64,000 bases of DNA from an uncultured Bacteroidales bacterium. Its GTDB lineage: Bacteria > Bacteroidota > Bacteroidia > Bacteroidales > F082. This document shows positions 17,569 to 27,237 of this stretch, piece after piece (position 1 is the first letter of the stretch; every line of letters starts with the position of its first letter). The notes under the pieces were generated by a model. The model made no database searches. It was given only the letters and a program-made list of their open reading frames with translations, and was not told the DNA's origin. The stretch is from NCBI GenBank assembly GCA_905236635.1, contig CAJOCJ010000004.1, positions 1 through 64,000 on the forward strand, read 5' to 3'. The translations under genes were made by a program, and so were the position numbers.

Positions 17569-18222
17569 ATGAATAAATCTGGTTTATCTTCTATCACAAA
17601 AAAATTAATTATGGCTGTCACCGGCGGCGCTCTGGTGCTATTCCTGCTGTTTCACGGCTCGATGAACATCGTCGCCATCTTCTCGGAAGACAGCTACCGC
17701 TGGATTTGTGAGTTCCTCGGCGCCAACTGGTATGCCCTCGTAGGCACGGTGGGGTTGGCGGTCTTGATGGTGCTTCATCTCATCTACGCCTTCATCTTAT
17801 CACTCGAGAACTACAGGGCGCGAGGCAGACAGCGTTATGCTGTCAACGAGCGTCCCGAAGGCGTGTCGTGGGCATCGAAAAACATGCTTGCGATAGGCGC
17901 ATTCGTCTTGTTCGGCCTCGCATTCCACCTTTATGACTTTTGGGCTAAGATGCAACTCGCAGAGATAAAAGGCAACGCTCCCGTCGATGGCATCGACCAG
18001 ATAAAATTCATATTCTCGAACAACTACTTCAGCGTCATGTACCTGCTGTGGCTTGTCGCGATATGGTTCCATCTCTCGCACGGCATCGCCAGCGTGATGC
18101 AGTCGATAGGGTGGAGCAACATCCAATGGAAACGCCGTCTCGAATGGCTTGGCAACTTCTTCGCCATCGTCATCGTGGCGATGTTTGCTTCGGTTGTAAT
18201 ATATTATTGGTTAATTGTTTAG
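17569..18222 (+). CDS. sdhC: Succinate dehydrogenase/fumarate reductase cytochrome b subunit
   Basis: 217 residues with five hydrophobic helices, the single-subunit dihaem cytochrome b form found in Bacteroidota and Wolinella. Candidate haem ligands are His29 (LLFHGSMN), His70 (VLHLIYAF), His120 (AFHLYDFW) and His168/His171 (WFHLSHG). It anchors the flavoprotein and iron-sulfur subunits and exchanges electrons with menaquinone. First gene of sdhCAB; sdhA begins 34 bases later. In a fermenting anaerobe the complex probably works mainly as a fumarate reductase. Confidence 0.92.
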   Translation: MNKSGLSSITKKLIMAVTGGALVLFLLFHGSMNIVAIFSEDSYRWICEFLGANWYALVGTVGLAVLMVLHLIYAFILSLENYRARGRQRYAVNERPEGVSWASKNMLAIGAFVLFGLAFHLYDFWAKMQLAEIKGNAPVDGIDQIKFIFSNNYFSVMYLLWLVAIWFHLSHGIASVMQSIGWSNIQWKRRLEWLGNFFAIVIVAMFASVVIYYWLIV

Positions 18223-18256
18223 ATATATTTACTTAAAGTGATACTTTAATATAGAA

Positions 18257-20191
18257 ATGGAACTGAATTCGAAGATACCGACAGGCCCTTTGGCCGAAAA
18301 ATGGACGAAATATAAGGCTGAGCAGAAGCTGGTGAACCCTGCCAACAAACGCAAGCTCGACATCATCGTGGTGGGTACTGGCCTGGCTGGTGCGTCGGCT
18401 GCCGCCTCCTTCGGCGAGATGGGTTTCAACGTCAAGGTGTTCTGCATCCAGGACAGTCCACGTCGCGCCCACAGCATCGCAGCACAAGGCGGCATCAACG
18501 CGGCAAAAAACTATGCCAACGACGGCGACAGCATACAACGTCTCTTCGTCGACACCATCAAAGGCGGCGACTACCGGGCACGTGAGGCTAACGTGTATCG
18601 TCTCGCCGAGGTGAGCAACAACATCATCGACCAATGTGTCGCACAAGGCGTGCCGTTTGCCCGCGACTACAGCGGCTTGCTCGCTAACCGTTCTTTCGGT
18701 GGCGCCCAGGTGTCGCGTACGTTCTATGCCAAAGGCCAGACGGGGCAGCAGCTTCTTCTGGGTGCTTACGGCGCACTCAGTAAAGAGATAGAACGTGGCA
18801 CTGTCAAGATGTACGCGCGTCGTGAGATGATGGACGTCGTGATAGTCGACGGCCGCGCCCGTGGCATCATTGTAAGAAACCTCGTCACTGGCGAGCTGGA
18901 GCGTTACTCCGCCCACGCCGTCGTCATCGCCACAGGAGGCTACGGACGTGTGTTCTTCCTGTCGACAAATGCAATGTCGTCGAACGGCTCGGCGGCATGG
19001 CAGTGCTATAAGAAAGGCGCTTTCATGGCAAACCCGTGCTTCACACAGATACACCCGACATGCATCCCGGTGCACGGCGACTACCAGTCGAAACTCACGC
19101 TGATGAGCGAGTCGCTGCGTAACGACGGACGTATCTGGGTGCCAAAAGACGCCGAGAAGGCACGTCTGCTCCGCGAAGGCAAGATCAAAGCCACCGACAT
19201 CCCGGAGGAGGAGCGCGACTACTATCTCGAGCGTCGTTATCCGGCATTCGGCAACCTGGTTCCTCGTGACGTGGCATCCCGCGCGGCCAAGGAGAGGTGC
19301 GATGCAGGATACGGCGTCAACAACACTGGCCGCGCGGTGTATCTCGACTTCAAAGAGGCTATTCAACGTCTTGGAAAACAAGCAGTGGAGGAGAAATATG
19401 GCAACCTCTTCGAGATGTACGAGCGTATCGTCGATGAGAACCCTTACGTCACACCGATGATGATATATCCGGCGGTGCATTATACCATGGGCGGACTCTG
19501 GGTCGATTACGAGCTACAGACCACCGTCAAAGGCTTGTTTGCAGCGGGCGAGGCTAACTTCTCCGACCACGGCGCCAACCGTCTCGGTGCCTCGGCGTTG
19601 ATGCAGGGACTCTCCGATGGATATTTCGTGCTTCCATACACCATGCAGAACTACCTCGCTGACCAGATCAACGAGCCGCATATATCCACTGATTTGCCTG
19701 AGTTCGTAGAGGCAGAAGACGCAGTGAATAAGAAGATTACGAGGATTTTGTCGATAAATGGCGATGTCACGACCGACAGCATCCATCGTCGTCTGGGTCG
19801 TGTCATGTGGGAGAAAGTCGGCATGACGCGCACCGAACAAGGCCTCAAAGAAGCCATTGAAGAGATCAAGGCATTGCGTGAAGAGTTCTGGCAGCGTGTC
19901 AAGGTGCCGAACACAGAAGGCATGAACAACGAGCTGGAGAAAGCTCTGCGTGTCGCCGACTTCCTCGAGATGGGCGAGCTCATAGCACGCGACGCCCTCA
20001 TGCGTAACGAGTCATGCGGCGGTCATTTCCGCGCCGAATATCAGACTCCCGACGGTGAGGCGCTCCGCGATGACGAGCACTATGCCTTCGTCGCCGCCTA
20101 CGAATACCAAGGTGCTGATAATGAGCCGGTTCTCCACAAAGAAGAACTCAAATTCGAGAATGTTGAATTGAAACAAAGAAATTACAAATAA
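18257..20191 (+). CDS. sdhA: Succinate dehydrogenase/fumarate reductase flavoprotein subunit
   Basis: 644 residues. An N-terminal Rossmann motif [13 protein letters not shown] (38-50) binds FAD, and [11 protein letters not shown] (72-82) has the His that carries covalent FAD in the family. [16 protein letters not shown] and [11 protein letters not shown] hold the substrate-binding and catalytic residues, and [18 protein letters not shown] is the FAD C-terminal motif. Interconverts succinate and fumarate at the cytoplasmic side. Stop and the next start overlap by one base (TAATG), so sdhB is translationally coupled. Confidence 0.96.
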   Translation: MELNSKIPTGPLAEKWTKYKAEQKLVNPANKRKLDIIVVGTGLAGASAAASFGEMGFNVKVFCIQDSPRRAHSIAAQGGINAAKNYANDGDSIQRLFVDTIKGGDYRAREANVYRLAEVSNNIIDQCVAQGVPFARDYSGLLANRSFGGAQVSRTFYAKGQTGQQLLLGAYGALSKEIERGTVKMYARREMMDVVIVDGRARGIIVRNLVTGELERYSAHAVVIATGGYGRVFFLSTNAMSSNGSAAWQCYKKGAFMANPCFTQIHPTCIPVHGDYQSKLTLMSESLRNDGRIWVPKDAEKARLLREGKIKATDIPEEERDYYLERRYPAFGNLVPRDVASRAAKERCDAGYGVNNTGRAVYLDFKEAIQRLGKQAVEEKYGNLFEMYERIVDENPYVTPMMIYPAVHYTMGGLWVDYELQTTVKGLFAAGEANFSDHGANRLGASALMQGLSDGYFVLPYTMQNYLADQINEPHISTDLPEFVEAEDAVNKKITRILSINGDVTTDSIHRRLGRVMWEKVGMTRTEQGLKEAIEEIKALREEFWQRVKVPNTEGMNNELEKALRVADFLEMGELIARDALMRNESCGGHFRAEYQTPDGEALRDDEHYAFVAAYEYQGADNEPVLHKEELKFENVELKQRNYK

Positions 20192-20934
20192 TGAATATAA
20201 AACTGAAAATTTGGCGTCAGAAAAATGCATCTGCTAAAGGCCATTTCGTTGAATATCAATTGAATGACGTCCCTGCGGAAGCGTCGTTTCTTGAGATGTT
20301 GGACATCCTCAACGAGCAGTTGGTGTTGAAAGGCGACGACCCTGTCACCTTCGACCATGACTGTCGTGAAGGCATCTGCGGCGCCTGCGGATTATATATC
20401 AACGGACATCCTCATGGCAAGTTCAAGAATACCACCACGTGCCAGCTTCACATGCGTAAGTTCAAGGACGGCGACACCATCACCGTGGAGCCGTGGCGTT
20501 CGGAGGCGTTCCCAATCATCAAAGACCTGATGGTTGACCGTTCGGCCCTCGATAAGCTTATCCAGGCTGGAGGCTATATCTCGGTGCATACCGGGGGAGT
20601 GCCTGACGCTAACGCTATACCTGTCAACAAACACAAGGCGGATCTCGCAATGGATGCTGCGTCATGCATAGGATGCGGAGCATGCGTGGCGGCGTGTAAA
20701 AATGGCAGCGCGATGCTCTTCGTGGGCGCTAAAGTGTCGCAGTTTGCGCTTCTGCCGCAAGGCGAGGTGGAGGCCGACGACCGCGTCCAGAAGATGGTGG
20801 CACGTATGGATGCCCTCGGATTCGGCTCATGCTCTAACACCTACGCCTGCCAGGCCGAGTGCCCGAAAGGAATATCGGTATCGAACATCGCCAGAATGAA
20901 TAGAAATTATTTCGCAGCGAAAATTAAAAAATGA
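20191..20934 (+). CDS. sdhB: Succinate dehydrogenase/fumarate reductase iron-sulfur subunit
   Basis: 247 residues with all three clusters visible: [2Fe-2S] Cys58, Cys63, Cys66, Cys84 (CREGICGAC...C); [4Fe-4S] Cys159, Cys162, Cys165, Cys169 ([11 protein letters not shown]); and a C-terminal site Cys214, Cys220, Cys224 ([11 protein letters not shown]) followed by PKGI, of the [3Fe-4S] kind. It carries electrons between SdhA and the SdhC haems. Last gene of the operon; a dispersed repeat follows. Confidence 0.95.
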   Translation: MNIKLKIWRQKNASAKGHFVEYQLNDVPAEASFLEMLDILNEQLVLKGDDPVTFDHDCREGICGACGLYINGHPHGKFKNTTTCQLHMRKFKDGDTITVEPWRSEAFPIIKDLMVDRSALDKLIQAGGYISVHTGGVPDANAIPVNKHKADLAMDAASCIGCGACVAACKNGSAMLFVGAKVSQFALLPQGEVEADDRVQKMVARMDALGFGSCSNTYACQAECPKGISVSNIARMNRNYFAAKIKK

Positions 20935-20937
20935 CAA

Positions 20938-21000
20938 CGTCATTTCGAGCGAAGTCGAGACCTGAGCTTGCGAAAGCATTCACCTTGGTGAATAAATCTC
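20938..21000. repeat. Copy of dispersed GTCATTTCGAGCGAAG repeat, with inner insertion
   Basis: Starts CGTCATTTCGAGCGAAGTC and ends AATAAATCTC. The two ends match the other copies, but about 30 bases with small inverted repeats (TTCACC-TTGGTGAA) lie between them. Located just after sdhB. Confidence 0.65.
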
Positions 21001-21031
21001 ATAAAAAATATAAAAACTGAAAGTTTTTTCT

Positions 21032-21039
21032 TATCTTTG
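21032..21039 (+). promoter_or_regulatory. Bacteroidota -7 box for the GT4 gene
   Basis: TATCTTTG, 15 bases before ATG 21055; predicts a leader of fewer than 10 bases. Confidence 0.6.
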
Positions 21040-21054
21040 CAAAAAAGTGTGTAG

Positions 21055-22179
21055 ATGAAAATCGCGGTAAATACTCGTCTGCTGTTGAAAGACAAGCTCG
21101 AAGGCATCGGCTGGGTGGCCTATGAATGCCTCAGCCGTATCGTCAAGGCACATCCCGACGACGAGTTTTACTTCCTCTTCGACAGAAAACCCGACCCGAA
21201 GTTCATCTTCGCTGAAAACGTCAAGCCTGTCGTGCTTTTCCCTCAGGCGAGACACCCGTTTTTGTATATCATTTACTTCGAGATGTCGGTGCGTCGTGCC
21301 TTACGTAAGATAAATCCCGACGTGTTTATTTCGACAGATGCTTATCTAAGTCTGCGCTCTAAGACACCGCAAATCGCTGTGTTTCATGACATTAATTTCG
21401 AACATTTCCCGCAGGACTTCCCGAGGATAGCACTCTGGCATTATAAGAGATATTTCCCGAGATATGCCCGGAAAGCCGCGAAGATTATAACGGTATCGGA
21501 GTTTTCGAAACAGGATATCATTGACAATTATAAGGTTGAACCCGAGAAGATACAAGTGGCATACAACGGTGCCAACGAGGGCTTTAAACCTATATCTGAA
21601 GAAGAAAAATTACAAATAAGAAATCAATATACCTCTGGTTATCAATACTTTATGTTTGTCGGTTCACTGCATCCGCGTAAAAATCTGGCGCGTTTGTTCC
21701 CAGCCTACGATTTGTTCAAGGAACGCACTGGCTCCGACGTCAAGTTGTTGATAGTGGGCGAGAAACGCTGGTGGACCGAGCCTATCCAGAAGGCCTACGA
21801 GGCAATGCGCCATCAAGACGACGTGATGTTCGTCGGGCATCTGCAGATGTCTGAGCTTCAACGTGTTACAGCGGCGGCTCTGGCGTCGGTCTATGTCTCA
21901 TATTTCGAGGGCTTCGGCATCCCGATAGTAGAGGCGTACAAATGCGACGTGCCTGTCATCACCTCCAACGTCACCTCAATGCCCGAAGTGGCAGGCGACG
22001 CGGCACTGCTGGTCGATCCGTTCAACATCGAGTCGATATCCAGCGCCCTTGAACTGGTGATGGATGAGAACGTCCGTAACTCATTGATAGAGAAGGGTAG
22101 AGTGCGCCGAAACGACTTCTCATGGGATAATACCGCGGCCGCCTGGTGGAATGTTATTAACGAATTTAAAAACAAATAA
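21055..22179 (+). CDS. Glycosyltransferase family 4 protein
   Basis: 374 residues, GT-B fold. N-terminal half begins MKIAVNTRLLLKDKLEGIGW, and the C-terminal donor-binding half has MFVGSLHPRKNLARLF and the E-x7-E motif in YFEGFGIPIVEAYKCDVPVI. ITVSEFSKQDII and VAYNGAN are typical of GT4 mannosyl/glucosyl transferases. No membrane segment; likely acts at the inner membrane face on a polysaccharide or glycolipid. Acceptor and sugar cannot be told from sequence. It stands alone among housekeeping genes, with its own promoter box, and purD starts one base after its stop codon. Confidence 0.88.
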   Translation: MKIAVNTRLLLKDKLEGIGWVAYECLSRIVKAHPDDEFYFLFDRKPDPKFIFAENVKPVVLFPQARHPFLYIIYFEMSVRRALRKINPDVFISTDAYLSLRSKTPQIAVFHDINFEHFPQDFPRIALWHYKRYFPRYARKAAKIITVSEFSKQDIIDNYKVEPEKIQVAYNGANEGFKPISEEEKLQIRNQYTSGYQYFMFVGSLHPRKNLARLFPAYDLFKERTGSDVKLLIVGEKRWWTEPIQKAYEAMRHQDDVMFVGHLQMSELQRVTAAALASVYVSYFEGFGIPIVEAYKCDVPVITSNVTSMPEVAGDAALLVDPFNIESISSALELVMDENVRNSLIEKGRVRRNDFSWDNTAAAWWNVINEFKNK

Positions 22180-22180
22180 T

Positions 22181-23557
22181 ATGGAAAAAATCGTAATGTA
22201 TCCGGTTGACAATCAACAAGAAGCCGTTGACTTTAAAGCTCTTCAGGAACAATATATCACGGCAGTAGACCGTAAGGTCTTGGTTCTTGGCTCGGGCGGC
22301 CGCGAGCATGCCCTGGCATGGAAGATAGCACAAAGCGACAGAGTGTCAAGGGTTTACATCGCTCCAGGCAACGCCGGCACCGCTTCTGTTGGCACAAATA
22401 TAGCAATAAACATCGCTGATTTTCAAGAGGTTAAAGACGTGGTGCTGCAAAATCGCATCGGCCTCGTCGTGGTGGGTCCCGAGCAGCCTCTCGTCGACGG
22501 CATTGTCGATTTCTTCAAGAACGACAAGGATTTGAAAGATGTAAAGATCATCGGACCTGATAAGAAAGGCGCCCAACTAGAAGGCTCCAAGGCGTTTGCC
22601 AAGCAGTTTATGGAGAAATATGGCATCCCGACAGCGAAATGCTTTACTGTGACAGCCGACAACCTCAACGAGGGTCTGCAATATCTCGAGACACTCGAAG
22701 CTCCGTATGTCCTCAAAGCTGACGGTCTCGCAGCAGGCAAAGGAGTACTGATACTCAACGAGTTAGATAACGCTAAGGCAGAGCTGAAAGAGATGCTTTC
22801 AGGTAAGTTCGGATCAGCTTCCGCCAAGGTGGTCATCGAACAGTTCCTCAAAGGCATAGAGGTGTCGATGTTCGTCCTCACCGATGGCAAAAACCACGTC
22901 ATCCTGCCGGAAGCCAAGGATTACAAGCGTATCGGCGATGGCGACACGGGTCTCAACACCGGCGGCATGGGCGCGGTATCGCCTGTCCCGTTTGTGACAC
23001 CTGAATTTGTCGAGAAAGTGGAGAGCCGCATCATAAAACCGACCATCGAAGGTCTGAAGAAAGAGAATATCGACTATAAAGGTTTTATTTTCTTGGGCTT
23101 GATGAACTGCGACGGCGACCCGTATGTTATCGAATATAACGTCCGTATGGGTGACCCCGAGACAGAAGGCGTGATGACACGTATCGACTCCGACTTCGCG
23201 GAACTGCTCGAGAAATGTGCACTTGGCAAGCTCAATGAGGCTCATTATAAAGTGAGCCCCGAGACGTCTGTCACCGTGATGCTCGTCTCAGGTGGCTATC
23301 CAGAGAGTTATAAAAAGGGAATGAAGATTACCGGTCTCGAGAACGTCTGTCCGTGCTGCATAGTGGCGCATGCAGGCACAAAACTCGTTGATAATGATAT
23401 TGTCACGTCTGGTGGACGCGTCATAGCAGTGACAGCACACGGCAAAAACATCGAAGAGGCGAGGGAGACTGCCTATCATAATGCGAAACAGATCGTATTC
23501 GAAGGCAAAAACTACCGCCATGACATCGGTCTTGATTTGATGAATTATCATGCTTAA
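22181..23557 (+). CDS. purD: Phosphoribosylamine-glycine ligase (GAR synthetase)
   Basis: 458 residues from ATG 22181; the frame is open further back to 22151 inside the previous gene, which is unlikely. The usual PurD start (KVLVLGSGGREHALAW) appears only at residue 32, so there is an extra N-terminal segment of about 31 residues (MEKIVMYPVDNQQEAVDF...). ATP-grasp motifs are intact: VLKADGLAAGKGVLIL, GDTGLNTGGMGAVSPVP, and EYNVRMGDPETE. It makes glycinamide ribonucleotide in purine synthesis. The following membrane-protein gene starts 8 bases before its stop. Confidence 0.95.
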   Translation: MEKIVMYPVDNQQEAVDFKALQEQYITAVDRKVLVLGSGGREHALAWKIAQSDRVSRVYIAPGNAGTASVGTNIAINIADFQEVKDVVLQNRIGLVVVGPEQPLVDGIVDFFKNDKDLKDVKIIGPDKKGAQLEGSKAFAKQFMEKYGIPTAKCFTVTADNLNEGLQYLETLEAPYVLKADGLAAGKGVLILNELDNAKAELKEMLSGKFGSASAKVVIEQFLKGIEVSMFVLTDGKNHVILPEAKDYKRIGDGDTGLNTGGMGAVSPVPFVTPEFVEKVESRIIKPTIEGLKKENIDYKGFIFLGLMNCDGDPYVIEYNVRMGDPETEGVMTRIDSDFAELLEKCALGKLNEAHYKVSPETSVTVMLVSGGYPESYKKGMKITGLENVCPCCIVAHAGTKLVDNDIVTSGGRVIAVTAHGKNIEEARETAYHNAKQIVFEGKNYRHDIGLDLMNYHA

Positions 23558-24542
23558 GTTCTTCAAACACAACTATATAGCGCAACTTATCGTGATAGTG
23601 CTGCTCCTTGTGGCACTTTGGATTCCCGTGTTTATCTCTCACGTCTCCGAAGTGGCTGTGGGAACGCCAACGACACCGCTTTACAACCTGATAGCAGGCA
23701 TCTTCGGCTCGTCGAGTCTGGCAATGACGATTTTTGCCTTCATTATTTTCAGTGTTAGCGTGTTGTTTTTCAACTCGATGTTATCTGTTAATCAATTAGT
23801 TACACGTAACAGCAGCATCGGCGCATTCGTCTTCGTGCTTTGTATGTGCTGCGTCCCGATACAAGATGAGTTCTACCCGTTCATGCTAGCATGCCCGTTC
23901 ATCATGATGGCGATGCAAACCGTTTACCTTATCTATCAGGTAGAGAAGCCAGAGGCGTATCTCATGAACGCAGGGCTCTTCGTGGCATTGGCGTCGATGT
24001 TTTATTTCCCTGCTATCATATTGATAATCTGGGTGTTACTGTCAATTTTGATAATGGATGTAAGAGGAGTCCGACTCTCAATGATTCCTGTTTTGGGATT
24101 GATGTTCCCATATTTCATCCTGTTTGTTATATTCTATTTTAATCAGACTTTAATCGATAATATTCATAATTATTCGTTGGTATTCAACGAGTTAAGCCTT
24201 GAGAAACTAGGCATAGGTACCTCCGAGATGATAGTTTTTGCATTGCTGTTTGTATTTTTGATTTTGTCTTTGATGATGATAAAGTCAGGAAATGCTGATA
24301 ATTCGGTAAGTACACGCAAAAAAGTCAACGTCACGATATTGCTTTTCGTTTTCAGTTTCATCATGCTGTTTATGAAAAAGCCTGTGATGTGTAATGGATT
24401 GATATTCTTGGTGTTATCTGTTTTTATCTCGATGGCGCTTTGTTATGTCAAAAAATCGAAACTCATTGATGTTGTATTGATAATTATGATGTTGGCTGTC
24501 ATAGCTAACCAATATCTGCCTTTATTTGGAATAAAATTATGA
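23550..24542 (+). CDS. Polytopic inner-membrane protein, DUF6427-like
   Basis: 330 residues, almost entirely hydrophobic, with roughly nine or ten membrane helices (for example [18 protein letters not shown] and [18 protein letters not shown]). It resembles the DUF6427 family, which is confined to Bacteroidota and has no known function. Start ATG 23550 overlaps the end of purD by 8 bases, and its stop overlaps the rnhB start (ATGA), so all three are cotranscribed. Lower GC than its neighbours, as expected for a membrane protein. Confidence 0.7.
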   Translation: MLKFFKHNYIAQLIVIVLLLVALWIPVFISHVSEVAVGTPTTPLYNLIAGIFGSSSLAMTIFAFIIFSVSVLFFNSMLSVNQLVTRNSSIGAFVFVLCMCCVPIQDEFYPFMLACPFIMMAMQTVYLIYQVEKPEAYLMNAGLFVALASMFYFPAIILIIWVLLSILIMDVRGVRLSMIPVLGLMFPYFILFVIFYFNQTLIDNIHNYSLVFNELSLEKLGIGTSEMIVFALLFVFLILSLMMIKSGNADNSVSTRKKVNVTILLFVFSFIMLFMKKPVMCNGLIFLVLSVFISMALCYVKKSKLIDVVLIIMMLAVIANQYLPLFGIKL

Positions 24543-25135
24543 ACCTGAAGCCGTTTTTCACCGAAAATCTCATTGAGGCCGGCTGTGACGAGGCAGGTCG
24601 TGGATGCATCGCGGGTCCGGTAGTCGCTGCTGCTGTGATTCTGCCGCGTGATATGGATTTTCCTGAGTTTGACGACTCAAAAAAACTGACTGAAAAACAA
24701 CGTGAGAAGCTGAGAATAAAGGTGATGGAGAATGCTGTGACATACGGCGTCGGCATTGTTTCGGCTGAGGAAATTGACGAGATAAACATCCTGAATGCCT
24801 CGTTTCTTGCTATGCACCGGGCAATCGACCAGCTTACGGTTCTTCCTGAACTGCTTCTTATTGATGGGAATCGTTTTAACAAGTATAAGGACATAAAGCA
24901 CCAGTGCATCGTGGGTGGTGACGCGAAGTACCAAGCCATAGCGGCAGCGTCAATCTTGGCGAAGACCACTCGTGACCATATCATGCAAGAGCTTGATAGT
25001 CAATATCCTGACTATAATTGGAAAAAGAATAAGGGCTATCCGACGATAGAGCATAAGAACGCTGTGGCGCAATTCGGCATGTCACCTTACCATCGCAAGA
25101 CGTTCAATATGTCGATTCAGCTTAAATTATTTTAA
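24539..25135 (+). CDS. rnhB: Ribonuclease HII
   Basis: 198 residues. The signature [19 protein letters not shown] has the metal-binding Asp17 and Glu18. [10 protein letters not shown] supplies the third carboxylate, and [16 protein letters not shown] and [24 protein letters not shown] are the conserved C-terminal motifs. It removes ribonucleotides from DNA-RNA hybrids. Four-base overlap with the preceding gene. Confidence 0.97.
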   Translation: MNLKPFFTENLIEAGCDEAGRGCIAGPVVAAAVILPRDMDFPEFDDSKKLTEKQREKLRIKVMENAVTYGVGIVSAEEIDEINILNASFLAMHRAIDQLTVLPELLLIDGNRFNKYKDIKHQCIVGGDAKYQAIAAASILAKTTRDHIMQELDSQYPDYNWKKNKGYPTIEHKNAVAQFGMSPYHRKTFNMSIQLKLF

Positions 25136-25185
25136 AATTTGTAAAACAAAAGCGGACCTTTCACGTTCTAATAAAAAAATGAATT

Positions 25186-26742
25186 ATGGCAAATACTAGA
25201 ATACTTTGGGCTGACGATGAGATAGAACTTCTCAAGCCGCATATCATATTTTTGGAACAGAAAGGTTATGAGGTGGCGACCGCTAACAACGGCAGTGACG
25301 CCGTGGACATGGTGCGTGACGGACATTTCGACATTGTCTTCCTCGACGAGCAGATGCCTGGAATATCGGGCGTGGAGGCGCTGGAGAAGATAAAAGCCGA
25401 GTTTCCGAACCTCCCAGTGGTGATGATCACCAAGAGCGAGGAGGAGCGTATTATGGAAGAGGCCATCGGCAGCAATATCGCGGATTACCTGATAAAACCG
25501 GTCAATCCCAATCAGATCCTGCTTTCACTGAAACGTAACCTCGAGAATAAGAAACTCGTCGATGAGAAGTCGACATCGAAATACCAGCAGGAGTTCCGCA
25601 AGATAGGAATGGACCTGAACAACAACCTTGACTACAACGAGTGGGTGGGGGTCTATAAAAACCTCACACGCTGGGAACTCGAGCTGCAGAAGTCGACCGA
25701 CGAGAGCATCAAAGAGGTGCTTTTCATGCAGAAAAACGAAGCAAACACCCTGTTTTCGCGCTATGTAGAGAAAAACTACTGCGACTGGGTGTCGGGCAAG
25801 GGCGTCAACAAGCCTACGATGTCGCACACCGTGATGCGTGACAAGGTCTTCACACGCCTCGAAAGCAGCGAAAAACCGTTGTTTTTCATACTTATCGACA
25901 ACCTGCGCTATGACCAGTGGAAGGCTATCCAGCCGTTGTTGGAGAACTATTTCCGTGTTGCTGACGACGATATTTACTACAGCATACTGCCGACGACGAC
26001 GCAATATGCACGTAACTCCATCTTTGCAGGTCTGATGCCGCTCGAGATACGCCGTCATTACCCGAAATACTGGACCGATGAGGAAGACGAGGGTACGAAG
26101 AACCAGTTTGAGGGCGAGCTTCTCGGCGAACAGCTGCGTCGTTATGGCAAAAACATCAAGTATTCCTACAACAAGGTGCTGAATCTGGCGGCGGGCAAGA
26201 AACTCTACGAGCAGATGAACAACTTGATGCAGAATAAGTTAAACGTCATCGTCTATAATTTCGTCGACATGCTTTCGCATGCCCGCACCGAGATGGAGAT
26301 AATCCGTGAGCTCGCCGACGACGAGGTGGCTTATCGCTCGCTGATGCTGTCGTGGTTCGAGCATTCATCGCTCTTCGACATGATGAAATTCATAGCAAAC
26401 AAAGGCTGTAACGTCGTCGTGACTACCGACCATGGCTCTGTCTGGGTGAAGAATCCGATCAAGATTTTGGGTGACAAGGCAGTCAACACCAACTTGAGAT
26501 ATAAATATGGTAAGTCATTGAATTACAATGCGAAAGAGGTGTTTGAGGTGAAAGACCCGGAGAAGATTTTCCTGCCTCGCATCAACGTCTCGACCTCATA
26601 CGTCTTCGCGCGCGCCAACGACTTCTTTGCATATCCGAATAACTACAACTATTACGTCAACTATTACAGGAACACCTTCCAACATGGCGGTATCTCCATG
26701 AATGAGATGATGATTCCTGTCGCATATTTGAAGGCTAAATGA
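25186..26742 (+). CDS. porX: PorX-type response regulator with PglZ (alkaline phosphatase-like) domain
   Basis: 518 residues, the length of Porphyromonas PorX. Residues 1 to about 120 are a receiver domain with acidic pocket Asp10/Asp11, phospho-acceptor Asp54 (VFLDEQMPG), Thr82 and Lys104 (LIKP). A helical linker (about 125-225) follows, then a PglZ domain with FFILIDNLRYDQWK, SILPTTTQYARNSIFAG and VVTTDHGSVWV, the last two carrying the metal-site Thr, Asp and His of the phosphatase-like fold. PorX controls and is required for type IX secretion in P. gingivalis, which fits the six T9SS cargo proteins in this window. No DNA-binding domain is present. It overlaps tsaE by 4 bases. Confidence 0.93.
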   Translation: MANTRILWADDEIELLKPHIIFLEQKGYEVATANNGSDAVDMVRDGHFDIVFLDEQMPGISGVEALEKIKAEFPNLPVVMITKSEEERIMEEAIGSNIADYLIKPVNPNQILLSLKRNLENKKLVDEKSTSKYQQEFRKIGMDLNNNLDYNEWVGVYKNLTRWELELQKSTDESIKEVLFMQKNEANTLFSRYVEKNYCDWVSGKGVNKPTMSHTVMRDKVFTRLESSEKPLFFILIDNLRYDQWKAIQPLLENYFRVADDDIYYSILPTTTQYARNSIFAGLMPLEIRRHYPKYWTDEEDEGTKNQFEGELLGEQLRRYGKNIKYSYNKVLNLAAGKKLYEQMNNLMQNKLNVIVYNFVDMLSHARTEMEIIRELADDEVAYRSLMLSWFEHSSLFDMMKFIANKGCNVVVTTDHGSVWVKNPIKILGDKAVNTNLRYKYGKSLNYNAKEVFEVKDPEKIFLPRINVSTSYVFARANDFFAYPNNYNYYVNYYRNTFQHGGISMNEMMIPVAYLKAK

Positions 26743-27170
26743 TGGAAAAAACGTTCGCAATAAACAGCATCGACGAGCTCTCGCAGGTGTCGGACCTCCT
26801 GATATCATGGCGCGATAAGTCTGATATCATCGCATTTTACGGTCCGATGGGGGCAGGGAAGACCACATTGATTAAGAACTTGTGTCATCGTCTTGGCGTG
26901 ACCGACGAGGTGAACAGTCCGACCTTTGCCCTTGTCAATGAATATCCTACGCCCGTCGAAGGTTCGATTTTCCATTTCGATTTCTATCGAATCAAGAAAT
27001 TGGAGGAGGTTTACGACATCGGCTATGAGGACTATTTCTACAGCGGACGTCTGTGCCTCCTGGAATGGCCAGAATTGATCGATCCGTTGATGCCAGACCA
27101 TTTCATCAAAGTCGAGATCGCCTTAGGTGACACCGATAACGCCAGAAAGATAAGATGCATGGTGGTATAA
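26739..27170 (+). CDS. tsaE: tRNA threonylcarbamoyladenosine biosynthesis protein TsaE
   Basis: 143 residues. Walker A motif GPMGAGKTT at 35-43, then VNSPTFALVNEY and FHFDFYRIKKLEEVYDIGYEDYF, the family hallmark, and LLEWPELI. ATPase partner of TsaB/TsaD in t6A modification of tRNA. Two ATG codons in a row at 26739 and 26742; either may be used. Start overlaps the porX stop. Confidence 0.95.
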   Translation: MMEKTFAINSIDELSQVSDLLISWRDKSDIIAFYGPMGAGKTTLIKNLCHRLGVTDEVNSPTFALVNEYPTPVEGSIFHFDFYRIKKLEEVYDIGYEDYFYSGRLCLLEWPELIDPLMPDHFIKVEIALGDTDNARKIRCMVV

Positions 27171-27171
27171 T

Positions 27172-27211
27172 CGTCATTTCGAGCGAAACGAAGAGTAGTT
27201 GAGAAATCCTC
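27172..27211. repeat. Copy of dispersed GTCATTTCGAGCGAAG repeat
   Basis: CGTCATTTCGAGCGAAACG ... GTTGAGAAATCCT. It occupies nearly all of the gap between tsaE and aroB. Confidence 0.75.
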
Positions 27212-27237
27212 CACCAACGTAAACATAGAATAAATAG

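Noticed and set aside
18233-19480. 415-codon open frame on the minus strand
   Set aside because: It lies wholly against sdhA, whose plus-strand protein has every expected motif; the reverse frame is His/Cys-rich, matches nothing known and is a by-product of GC-rich third positions.
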